NCBI GenBank assembly: GCA_934621665.1
Contig: CAKTUT010000126.1
Span: 1-5,183 of the forward strand
Direction: 5' to 3'
Length of the DNA: 5,183 nt
DNA from: an uncultured Oscillospiraceae bacterium
GTDB lineage: Bacteria > Bacillota > Clostridia > Oscillospirales > Oscillospiraceae
Position 1 is the stretch's first letter, and each line of letters opens with the position of its first letter. A model generated the notes under the pieces. That model ran no database searches and was not told where the DNA came from. It worked only from the letters and a program-made list of their open reading frames with translations. Below are positions 1-5,117 of the stretch, piece after piece. Position numbers and translations under genes: made by a program.

Positions 1-99
1 TACACGCCGCCGGGCAAAACGGATTCACACTTTATTCCGCCGTGCGCGGCGGAACTCTACGAGGTTTTTCGACAGGCAGATTCCTATTTTTTCGCATAG
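1..99 (+). CDS. C-terminal end of an unidentified protein (5' partial)
   Basis: Frame 1 is open from the first base and ends at a TAG at 97-99, giving 32 residues that finish with ELYEVFRQADSYFFA. The codon choice (many C/G third positions: ccg, gcg, ctc, gag, ggc, tac) resembles the confident genes in the window, and the residue mix looks like a real soluble C-terminus. If real, the gene converges on rlmA and the two coding ends overlap by 16 bp (84-99). I cannot identify the family from this fragment. The other two plus frames are also open here, so the frame choice rests only on composition and on the tidy tail-to-tail stop. Treat as tentative. Confidence 0.4.
   Translation, partial: YTPPGKTDSHFIPPCAAELYEVFRQADSYFFA
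35..54. other. Perfect 8-bp hairpin just beyond the rlmA stop
   Basis: TTCCGCCG (35-42) and CGGCGGAA (47-54) are perfect inverted arms around a 4-base loop. On the minus strand this lies about 30 bases past the rlmA stop codon and could stall or protect the rlmA transcript end. It is followed there by ATAAAG rather than a T run, so it is not a canonical intrinsic terminator. It also lies inside the possible plus-strand reading frame, so it may be only a by-product of GC-rich coding sequence. Confidence 0.4.
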
Positions 100-902
100 A
101 CTGCAATTTCAAATTCCGTCGTTACGCGCAGTGATGACACCTGCTCCAGCTTCCGCTGATCGGCTGCACCGGTTTTATAGTAATATGGCGTCATTTGGAA
201 CAGATCCTGTACAGCCTGCTGCGTGGGGAGATAAATCTCCTGCCGCAGCGCCTGCTGCCGGACAATCGCAAAGCCATCCGCGTCAAGCGGGGTGGGCGGG
301 TTTTCATACGGTGTATCATAGACTGCGGCTTTCAGCTCCCACAGGTGACGCGCCATCGGCACGACGCGGATCAGATGCCCGCCCGGGCGCAGCACGCGGC
401 GGAACTCGTCCGCCATAAACGGTGAAAAGATATTCAGAATTAAATCGGCGCTATTGTCTGCCAGCGGCATGGATGCGGTGCTGGCTGCGCAGAAAATACC
501 CTGCGGCAAAAGCCGTGCGGCATGGCGCAGCGCGGCAATGGAGATGTCGATACCAACCATCTGCGGGGCTTTTCCGGACACGGCAAGGCGGTCATAGACA
601 CGCTTTGTATACGCGCCCTCGCCGCACCCTGCATCCACAACTGCGCCGCCGTTTGCGCACAGCGCGTCAGCAAGCGCCGCCACGGCCAGCTGAAGATGGT
701 CATAGTATCCGGCGGACAGGAACGCCGTCCGCGCGGCGACCATACGCACATCGTCGCCGTGGCGCTTGCCGCCGGGACTTGGCGGCAGAAGATTGACATA
801 GCCGCTGCGCGCCATATCATAGCTGTGGCGCTTGGCGCAGCGATACGTTCGCTCGTCGCGGTGCAGCGGCTGGCCGCAGATGGGACAGATGAGATCGAGC
901 AT
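84..902 (-). CDS. rlmA: 23S rRNA (guanine-N1)-methyltransferase, RlmA family
   Basis: The 272-residue protein has the full RlmA layout. An N-terminal zinc ribbon holds C6, C9, C22 and H26 (CPIC...CAKRH), followed by the family-typical H-S-Y-D-M-A-R-S-G-Y-V-N-L-L stretch (26-39). A Rossmann SAM-binding domain follows: motif I VVDAGCGEG at 88-96, acidic GIDIS at 117-121, and RPGGHLI near 172-178. The conserved MTPYYYK segment is near 237-243. The family methylates N1 of a guanine in hairpin 35 of domain II of 23S rRNA: G745 in E. coli RlmA(I), G748 in Gram-positive RlmA(II)/TlrB, the latter affecting tylosin-type macrolide binding. The apparent Gram-positive origin favours RlmA(II), which is inference. 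The start is set by GGGAGG at 908-913, five bases before ATG. A strong terminator lies directly upstream, leaving no room for a dedicated promoter between it and the RBS. Length is normal for the family. Confidence 0.93.
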   Translation of the reverse strand: MLDLICPICGQPLHRDERTYRCAKRHSYDMARSGYVNLLPPSPGGKRHGDDVRMVAARTAFLSAGYYDHLQLAVAALADALCANGGAVVDAGCGEGAYTKRVYDRLAVSGKAPQMVGIDISIAALRHAARLLPQGIFCAASTASMPLADNSADLILNIFSPFMADEFRRVLRPGGHLIRVVPMARHLWELKAAVYDTPYENPPTPLDADGFAIVRQQALRQEIYLPTQQAVQDLFQMTPYYYKTGAADQRKLEQVSSLRVTTEFEIAVYAKK

Positions 903-924
903 ACAAACCTCCCGGATTGAATGG

Positions 925-957
925 AAAAACGCGCGCCCGCGCGGTGGGCGCGCGTTT
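925..957 (-). terminator. Strong intrinsic terminator of the hydrolase/acyltransferase operon
   Basis: AAACGCGCGCCC (927-938) and GGGCGCGCGTTT (946-957) form a perfect 12-bp stem with a 7-base loop. Read on the minus strand, the stem is followed by a run of five T (complement of 925-929, partly within the stem end). It starts six bases after the stop codon of the zinc-ribbon membrane protein gene and so ends the minus-strand operon. It also lies only 11 bases before the rlmA Shine-Dalgarno site, so it probably also limits how much transcript reaches rlmA. On the plus strand the stem is followed by TTTGG, a poorer terminator. Confidence 0.9.
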
Positions 958-962
958 GGCGC

Positions 963-1658
963 TTACAGAAAAAATTTCTTGCGCAGCGATTCGCGCAGGG
1001 GCTTGCACACGGCGATAACGATCAGCATCAGCCCCAGCAGCACACCCGCGACCAGCGGATAGAACGACCAGAAAAATGTCTCATGCACTTGAAATGTGAG
1101 ATTCAGCAGAAACTCAATGAGCATCGCAAGCGCGCCGCCCAGAATCAGTCCGCCGCCGTAGATGTACAGATATCCGGCGTGCAGATAGCGCGTCAGCGCA
1201 ACGACGGCCGTGACCAGCACGCCGATTGCGCCGGTAACGGGGAATGCAAAGCTGAGAAACCAGTGGCCGCCCGTGGCAAGGTCAATATACAACAGGTACA
1301 GCCCGATGGCCACGAAGTCAACCGGCACAAAAATAACGGGATTCGGGTGGCGAAACCACATCGGCAACAGCACCAGAATATAGAGCAGCGCAATGCCGCC
1401 TGCGGCATAACCAGACCAGACGATGCCGCCGTTGATGCGCCAGTCGCACAGCAGGCAGATTGCCGCCGGAAGTACGAACAGAACCGTCAGCACAAACAAA
1501 ATGCCAACGCGGCTGACATTTTCCGCGTGGCGGCGGTCAGGCGGGAACGGCGGCTCAGCCGGCTTACGCTCGATATCGGGATGAAAGACGGGCGTTCCGC
1601 ATAGCGGACATTTTTTCTCGCTGTCGGCAAGCTCCACGCCGCATTTAACACAATACAT
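963..1658 (-). CDS. Zinc-ribbon, six-helix membrane protein (DUF6320-like)
   Basis: The 231-residue protein opens with a zinc ribbon, C3-x2-C6 and C17-x2-C20 (MYCVKCG...CPLCG), then a Pro-rich charged linker (about 25-48). Six hydrophobic helices follow at about 51-71, 77-101, 107-127, 132-155, 162-187 and 196-218, and the short tail is basic (KPLRESLRKKFF). There is no signal peptide, so the ribbon is likely cytoplasmic. The architecture matches my recollection of the DUF6320 family, which I believe often neighbours alcohol acetyltransferase-like genes in Clostridia; no function is established. It is the second gene of the operon: its RBS (AAAGGAG, 8 bases before ATG) sits directly after the upstream TGA, with a 17-bp gap, suggesting translational coupling. 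The terminator at 925-957 follows. A role as membrane partner, anchor or transporter for the acyltransferase product is inference. Confidence 0.82.
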   Translation of the reverse strand: MYCVKCGVELADSEKKCPLCGTPVFHPDIERKPAEPPFPPDRRHAENVSRVGILFVLTVLFVLPAAICLLCDWRINGGIVWSGYAAGGIALLYILVLLPMWFRHPNPVIFVPVDFVAIGLYLLYIDLATGGHWFLSFAFPVTGAIGVLVTAVVALTRYLHAGYLYIYGGGLILGGALAMLIEFLLNLTFQVHETFFWSFYPLVAGVLLGLMLIVIAVCKPLRESLRKKFFL

Positions 1659-1675
1659 AGTTTAATCTCCTTTCC

Positions 1676-3835
1676 TCACCGCTGGTTGCTCTCAACCTTG
1701 ACGGGCAGCGACAGGCGGTGAAGCACACGGAAAAAGTGCGCTTCCAGCTCCGGCTCACGGATGTTGCGGATGAAGTTGACATACATCGTGCCGTTCCACG
1801 ACAGCACACCGCAGTCGTGCGGCGCTTTTGCCTGCACGCCGATGATAAAATCCATCCGCGCCACATACGGCGCCATGGCCTGCGGCAGCTGCACTGCACC
1901 GAGGTTTGACAGGCACAGGCAGGACTTGCACTCGCCCACGGCGTCAAACACGGCTTTCATGGCGATGTTCTTGATAAACAGCGGCATAACGCGCAGAATC
2001 GGTGAGCGTTCGCTGGCAACGTTTGTCGCGAACTTTGCGCGCATCATGCGCGGATCGTTCTCCAGCCCCATCCGATAGTGGACAATCGAGCAAATTTCAC
2101 AGAACGTATAATCGCCGAGGCGCGGGTCAATTTCCGGCGTGACATACGACGCAAAATTGCGAAGCGTCCGGCTGGGAAACAGTCTGCGCAGATTGACCGG
2201 CAGGAGCACCTTGACCGGCTTGCGGCGGCTGCGGTGCGGCACTTTTTCCGCCTGCAGCTCGCAGATGGCCTTGAGCATGGCTGCGGCCAGAAATTCGGTG
2301 ACGGTGACATGATACTGTGCGGCGCAGGCCTTGACGGCGTCTACCGGGAGCATCATCGTGGTTAGATTCAAAAAGCCGTCGGGCTCGGGCGTGCCGCTCA
2401 GATGATAGGCGGTCTGCTCCTTGCGGCTGGCGCAGATGTTTCCGGCGTAGTGCAGGTAGCTGTCCTCCAGTTCCTCCTCATCCGGGTCTTCCAGACGGCC
2501 AAGCACACCGCATTCGGCGGGAATGGTGATGCCATATTTCTGACACAGATACTCAGCGACGAGCGTTTTCAGAAACGTCATGCCCCCCGTGCCGTCAGTG
2601 ACAGCGTGGAAAAATTCCACGGCGATGCGCTTATGATAGACCAGCACGCGGAACGCGCACTTGCGCACGTTGTCAAACGGCTGGTGTACGAGCGGATAGC
2701 TCTTGTCCTGTTCAATGGGCGGCGCTTCGGGAATCTCCTCCAGATAATACCAGAACACACCGCGGCGCAGCCGCACCGCAATCGACGGGAAGCGCCGTAC
2801 TGTCACATCCAGCGCCGAGCGCAGCACGCCAAGGTCAACCGTCTCGGTCAGCGTGGCGGAAAGACGGAAGTAATTCGTCCAGCCGCGGCGCTTGGCCGCC
2901 GGATAGATTTTTGCGGCGTTGTCAAGGCGCATCCAGCGCAGCTTTTTCGCCGGCGAGAGCACGCGCGTCATAAAGCTGTTGATCGTCTCAAAATCCTGCA
3001 TATTCTCGTTGAGATAATACAGCACATACGCGTGCCAACGATCGGGCGCGACAATGAGCTTGCTCTGACAGCCGGATTTACGCAGCTTTTCATGCAGCAT
3101 CCGCGTGTCGTCCAGCATCACCTCGTCGCCGCCGACAAACAGCAGCGACGGCGGCAGCCCCGTCAGATCGCCAAACAGCGGCGAGCAGAGCGGATTTTTC
3201 GGGTCGTCGGTATAGCACTGGGCGTAGAATTTCAGCAGCTCCGGCGTCATGGACGGGTCAATGTCGCGGTTGTCGATATACGACTGTCCAGAGCCGGTCA
3301 AATCCGTCCACGGCGAAATGCCGATCAGACCGCACGGAAGCGGCATATTCATTTCCTTGAGCTTAAGGCACAGTGCGTAGATCAGTCCGCCGCCCGCGCT
3401 CTCGCCGCACAGCATAATCTGGTCGGCGGGGTAGCCCTTGGCAAGCAGATACTGATAGCTGATAACCGCGTCATCCAGCGCAGCGGGGAAGCGCTCCTCC
3501 GGCGCAAGGCGATAGGCCGCGCAGAATACGCGCACGCCGCACTCGTCGGCAAGCGTGGCGGCAAAGCCTTTGGCATAGTCCAGATTGCCGCAGGTATAGC
3601 CGCCGCCGTGCAGATAGAGCACAACGCCCTGACGGCGTTCATCCTTTGGAATAATCCATGCGCCCTGAAACGGGCCAAAATCATGGTCGCGGACAAAGAC
3701 GTCGCGGCGGTGAATGGCCTCCATCAGCTCGCCCAGCTTGTCCTGACCCTTTCGGGTGACCTCAAGCGAGCAGTTGGCGACGAACGGCTTGAAAAAGTTT
3801 AATTGTGAACGAACCAGCTTTGCGGGCAGTCCCAT
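1676..3835 (-). CDS. Fused HSL-type alpha/beta hydrolase and alcohol acetyltransferase-like acyltransferase
   Basis: The 719-residue protein joins two enzymes. Residues about 15-295 are a hormone-sensitive-lipase-type alpha/beta hydrolase: oxyanion motif HGGGY at 76-80, nucleophile elbow GESAGGG with Ser146, likely acid Asp237 (GGDEVMLDD) and likely His268 (DRWHAY). Such enzymes cleave small or acyl esters. Residues about 298-719 resemble clostridial alcohol acetyltransferases of the chloramphenicol acetyltransferase/condensation superfamily: the opening WMRLDNAAKIYPAAKR stretch (near 301), catalytic HAVTDG (His410, Asp414) and SNLG near 643. That fold moves an acyl group from CoA or a carrier to an alcohol or amine. 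Both catalytic sets look intact, and no stop, frameshift or poly-linker separates the halves. There is no signal peptide or membrane helix, so it is probably cytoplasmic. It is the first gene of a minus-strand operon, promoter at 3873-3901. ATG at 3835 is preferred over 3841 by SD spacing (9 versus 3 bases). The substrate is unknown. Confidence 0.85.
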   Translation of the reverse strand: MGLPAKLVRSQLNFFKPFVANCSLEVTRKGQDKLGELMEAIHRRDVFVRDHDFGPFQGAWIIPKDERRQGVVLYLHGGGYTCGNLDYAKGFAATLADECGVRVFCAAYRLAPEERFPAALDDAVISYQYLLAKGYPADQIMLCGESAGGGLIYALCLKLKEMNMPLPCGLIGISPWTDLTGSGQSYIDNRDIDPSMTPELLKFYAQCYTDDPKNPLCSPLFGDLTGLPPSLLFVGGDEVMLDDTRMLHEKLRKSGCQSKLIVAPDRWHAYVLYYLNENMQDFETINSFMTRVLSPAKKLRWMRLDNAAKIYPAAKRRGWTNYFRLSATLTETVDLGVLRSALDVTVRRFPSIAVRLRRGVFWYYLEEIPEAPPIEQDKSYPLVHQPFDNVRKCAFRVLVYHKRIAVEFFHAVTDGTGGMTFLKTLVAEYLCQKYGITIPAECGVLGRLEDPDEEELEDSYLHYAGNICASRKEQTAYHLSGTPEPDGFLNLTTMMLPVDAVKACAAQYHVTVTEFLAAAMLKAICELQAEKVPHRSRRKPVKVLLPVNLRRLFPSRTLRNFASYVTPEIDPRLGDYTFCEICSIVHYRMGLENDPRMMRAKFATNVASERSPILRVMPLFIKNIAMKAVFDAVGECKSCLCLSNLGAVQLPQAMAPYVARMDFIIGVQAKAPHDCGVLSWNGTMYVNFIRNIREPELEAHFFRVLHRLSLPVKVESNQR

Positions 3836-3844
3836 GCGCATCGT

Positions 3845-3850
3845 TCCTTT
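3845..3850 (-). promoter_or_regulatory. Ribosome binding site that sets the fusion-gene start
   Basis: On the minus strand AAAGGA lies 9 bases before ATG at 3835 and 3 bases before ATG at 3841. The two in-frame ATGs are separated by one CGC codon. Normal spacing favours 3835. A longer in-frame start at 3925 would place the -10 and -35 elements inside the coding region and has no SD, so it is not used here. Confidence 0.7.
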
Positions 3851-3872
3851 CGCGTGATAACAATTAAAACTT

Positions 3873-3901
3873 ATTATAGCATTTGCCACAAATCTTGTAA
3901 A
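3873..3901 (-). promoter_or_regulatory. Promoter of the fusion-enzyme/membrane-protein operon
   Basis: Read on the minus strand: TTTACA (-35, 3896-3901), a 17-base spacer, then TATAAT (-10, 3873-3878) with an extended TGC directly before it. This is close to the sigma-A consensus. Transcription would start near 3866, giving a leader of about 30 bases. The left arm of the 9-bp inverted repeat lies within the spacer, and one copy of the 11-bp direct repeat covers the -35, so the promoter looks built for regulator control. Confidence 0.85.
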
Positions 3902-3916
3902 TACACGTTGTGGCAA
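3883..3916. promoter_or_regulatory. Candidate operator: perfect 9-bp inverted repeat between divergent promoters
   Basis: TTGCCACAA (3883-3891) and its exact complement TTGTGGCAA (3908-3916) face each other across 16 bases, so the arm centres are 25 bp apart. The left arm lies in the spacer of the minus promoter and the right arm ends three bases before the plus -35. A third, imperfect copy, TTGCACAA (3920-3927), overlaps the plus -35. The placement suits a dimeric regulator acting on both promoters. The neighbouring AraC-family protein is the obvious candidate, though AraC-type sites are more often direct repeats. Confidence 0.6.
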
Positions 3917-3957
3917 CACTTGCACAAAATGCGTGTTTTATGCTATAATCTTGTAAA
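3891..3957. repeat. 11-bp direct repeat spanning the divergent promoter region
   Basis: AATCTTGTAAA occurs at 3891-3901 and again, identically, at 3947-3957, start to start 56 bp. The first copy covers the -35 of the minus promoter. The second lies just after the plus -10 and covers the predicted transcription start of the regulator gene. Directly repeated sites are typical of AraC-family operators, so this pair competes with the inverted repeat as the regulator's binding site. It may partly reflect AT-rich promoter composition. Confidence 0.5.
3920..3949 (+). promoter_or_regulatory. Promoter of the AraC-family regulator gene
   Basis: TATAAT at 3944-3949 is a perfect -10 with an extended TGC before it. 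The -35 candidate TTGCAC (3920-3925) is weak (three of six consensus bases) at 18-base spacing, so recognition probably leans on the extended -10. The predicted start is near 3956, giving a leader of about 24 bases. Its -35 lies 18 bp from the -35 of the opposing promoter, so polymerases at the two promoters would crowd each other. Confidence 0.78.
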
Positions 3958-3964
3958 ATGTGCG

Positions 3965-3970
3965 AAAGGG
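3965..3970 (+). promoter_or_regulatory. Ribosome binding site that sets the regulator start
   Basis: AAAGGG sits 9 bases before ATG at 3980. The frame stays open upstream to an ATG at 3854, but that extension would cover both promoters, has no SD, and adds residues unlike an AraC N-terminus. Confidence 0.7.
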
Positions 3971-3979
3971 CGTGGTGAA

Positions 3980-4816
3980 ATGGAGCAGCAGTCCTATGAA
4001 AAGCGCGGCTATCTGCGCGAAAACTACCGGCTGTTTCATCTTTCCGGCGCAATGGACGAGCCGGTGGACTGGCACTATCACACATTCCACAAGATCATCG
4101 TCTTTTTGTCGGAGGGTGCGGCCTACGGCATTGAGGGGCGCAGCTACGCGCTTGAAGCGGGCGATATGGTGCTGGTGGGAAGCGGCTGCATCCATCGGCC
4201 GGAGATCGCGCCCGGCGCGCCGTATGAGCGGATGATTCTGTATATCTCGCCCGAGTTTATCCGCGCGCACAGCACGCCGGAATGTGATCTGGAATCGTGC
4301 TTTACGGCGGCACGGGAGGAATTTCGCTTTGTTGTCCGCCCCGGTGCGGCGCGGCGGGAGCTTATCTCGGCACTCAGCGCGCTGGAGCGTGAATGGGGCA
4401 GCGGACAATTTGGAAGCGCACTTTTGTGCGACGCACTGTTTTATCAGTTTTTAATCGGCGTGGGACGCGGAATGCGTGAGCACCGGCTGCAATACGTGGA
4501 TTCCAGCGCGTTTGATGAGAAAATTGCCGCAATTTTACAATATCTGGCCGCGCATCTGACGCAGGAGATCACAATTGACGATCTAGCCGCGCGGTTTTAC
4601 ATCAGCAAGTACCATATGATGCGCCGCTTCCGCGAGGAGACAGGCTATACCATTCACAATTATCTGGTGACGAAGCGGCTGATGCTGGCACGAGAAAAAA
4701 TTGCAGGCGGCATGCCGGTAAGTGAGGCGTGCTATCTTTGCGGGTTTCAGGAGTATTCCACGTTTGCCCGCGCGTACAAAAAGCTGTTTCAGGAGTCGCC
4801 GCACACGGCACGCTAG
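3980..4816 (+). CDS. AraC-family transcriptional regulator with N-terminal cupin sensor domain
   Basis: The 278-residue protein has the classic two-domain build. The N-terminal part (about 10-100) is a cupin: WHYH with H32 and H34, H37, the turn GDMVLV at 61-66 and H72, the pattern that forms the ligand pocket in AraC-type sensors. The middle (about 100-190) is probably a dimerisation and linker region. The C-terminus carries two helix-turn-helix units: about 197-222 (ITIDDLAARFYISKYHMMRRF) and about 245-270 (MPVSEACYLCGF...FARAYKKLF). The tail stops soon after the second unit, at ESPHTAR, which is short but normal. Such proteins bind a small effector and activate or repress nearby promoters. 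The gene is transcribed away from the fusion-enzyme operon and shares its control region, so it most likely regulates that operon and itself; this is inference from position. The effector cannot be deduced. Confidence 0.92.
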   Translation: MEQQSYEKRGYLRENYRLFHLSGAMDEPVDWHYHTFHKIIVFLSEGAAYGIEGRSYALEAGDMVLVGSGCIHRPEIAPGAPYERMILYISPEFIRAHSTPECDLESCFTAAREEFRFVVRPGAARRELISALSALEREWGSGQFGSALLCDALFYQFLIGVGRGMREHRLQYVDSSAFDEKIAAILQYLAAHLTQEITIDDLAARFYISKYHMMRRFREETGYTIHNYLVTKRLMLAREKIAGGMPVSEACYLCGFQEYSTFARAYKKLFQESPHTAR

Positions 4817-4856
4817 AAAAACTTTAATTTTGCAGTGCTTTTTAAGGCCGGGAGGC

Positions 4857-4885
4857 TTGACAGTTTTAGGGGGATGTGTTATTAT
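4857..4885 (+). promoter_or_regulatory. Strong promoter of the tRNA cluster
   Basis: TTGACA (4857-4862, perfect -35), a 17-base spacer, then TATTAT (-10, 4880-4885) preceded by an extended TGT. Predicted transcription starts near 4892, about 23 bases before the first tRNA. Such near-consensus promoters are usual for stable RNA genes. The stretch 4817-4856 between the regulator stop and this promoter holds only AT-rich sequence with no convincing terminator, so some readthrough from the regulator gene is possible. Confidence 0.85.
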
Positions 4886-4914
4886 CGTAGGGCTGATTTG
4901 TATGTCAGATGCCT

Positions 4915-4989
4915 GCGGGTGTAGCACAACGGCCAGGGCACCAGCCTTCCAAGCTGGGGACGCGGGTTCGATTCCCGTCACCCGCTCCA
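4915..4989 (+). tRNA. tRNA-Gly (anticodon TCC)
   Basis: Acceptor GCGGGTG (4915-4921) pairs with CACCCGC (4979-4985), then discriminator T and encoded CCA (4987-4989). The anticodon stem CCAGC/GCTGG encloses loop CTTCCAA with TCC at 4948-4950, which reads GGA and probably GGG. The T arm GCGGG-TTCGATT-CCCGT is normal, with one G-T pair. The D stem (4924-4927 with 4936-4939) has one A-G mismatch at its third pair. It is the first gene of the cluster. The antisense of this gene encodes the familiar false peptide VTGIEPASPAWKAG. Confidence 0.97.
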
Positions 4990-4995
4990 ACCTAT

Positions 4996-5072
4996 GCGCC
5001 AGTAGCTCATTCGGATAGAGCAACTGCCTTCTAAGCAGTAGGTGGGGGGTTCGAATCCCTCCTGGCGTGCCA
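4996..5072 (+). tRNA. tRNA-Arg (anticodon TCT)
   Basis: Acceptor GCGCCAG (4996-5002) pairs with CTGGCGT (5062-5068; the first pair is G-T), then discriminator G and encoded CCA (5070-5072). The D stem GCTC/GAGC is perfect. The anticodon stem ACTGC/GCAGT encloses CTTCTAA with TCT at 5030-5032, reading AGA and AGG. The T arm GGGGG-TTCGAAT-CCCTC is complete. It follows tRNA-Gly by six bases, so the two are surely made as one precursor. Confidence 0.97.
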
Positions 5073-5074
5073 TT

Positions 5075-5103
5075 GCCGGGCTTCCGGCGGCGGCGAAAGC
5101 CGC
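5075..5103 (+). other. Two tandem short hairpins in the tRNA-Arg/tRNA-His spacer
   Basis: GCCGG (5075-5079) pairs with CCGGC (5084-5088) around GCTT. One base later GCGGC (5090-5094) pairs with GCCGC (5099-5103) around GAAA, a GNRA tetraloop. Neither is followed by a T run, and no promoter is evident before tRNA-His in the 45-base spacer, so these are more likely precursor processing or spacing structures than terminators. Confidence 0.5.
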
Positions 5104-5117
5104 ATGGAAATGAATAT

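Noticed and set aside
2581..2642. HAVTDG read as a nonribosomal peptide synthetase condensation domain
   Set aside because: The motif is shared across the superfamily, but no carrier or adenylation domain is present, and the flanking sequence fits the alcohol acetyltransferase-like group better.
2402..3802. Plus-strand 466-residue open frame
   Set aside because: It lies wholly antisense to the fusion enzyme, whose motifs are clear. Its composition is typical of an opposite-strand shadow in GC-rich coding DNA, and it has no recognisable domain or RBS.
3856..3865. GATAACAATT, identical to half of the E. coli lac operator
   Set aside because: There is no matching second half and no LacI-type gene here. 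A 10-base match in AT-rich leader DNA is easily chance.
3836..3925. N-terminal extension of the fusion enzyme to ATG 3925
   Set aside because: It would place the minus promoter's -10 and -35 inside the coding region and has no Shine-Dalgarno site, whereas a good one precedes 3835.
3854..3979. N-terminal extension of the AraC regulator to ATG 3854
   Set aside because: It crosses both promoters, lacks an RBS, and adds residues unlike the family's N-terminus.
4817..4856. Possible terminator after the AraC gene (GCAGTGCTTTTT)
   Set aside because: There is a T run but the only stem is a 3-bp GCA/TGC, too weak to support a terminator call.
4583..5023. Minus-strand 146-residue open frame with VTGIEPASPAWKAG
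   Set aside because: This peptide is a well-known false protein produced by translating the antisense of tRNA-Gly. The rest of the frame is antisense to the AraC gene.
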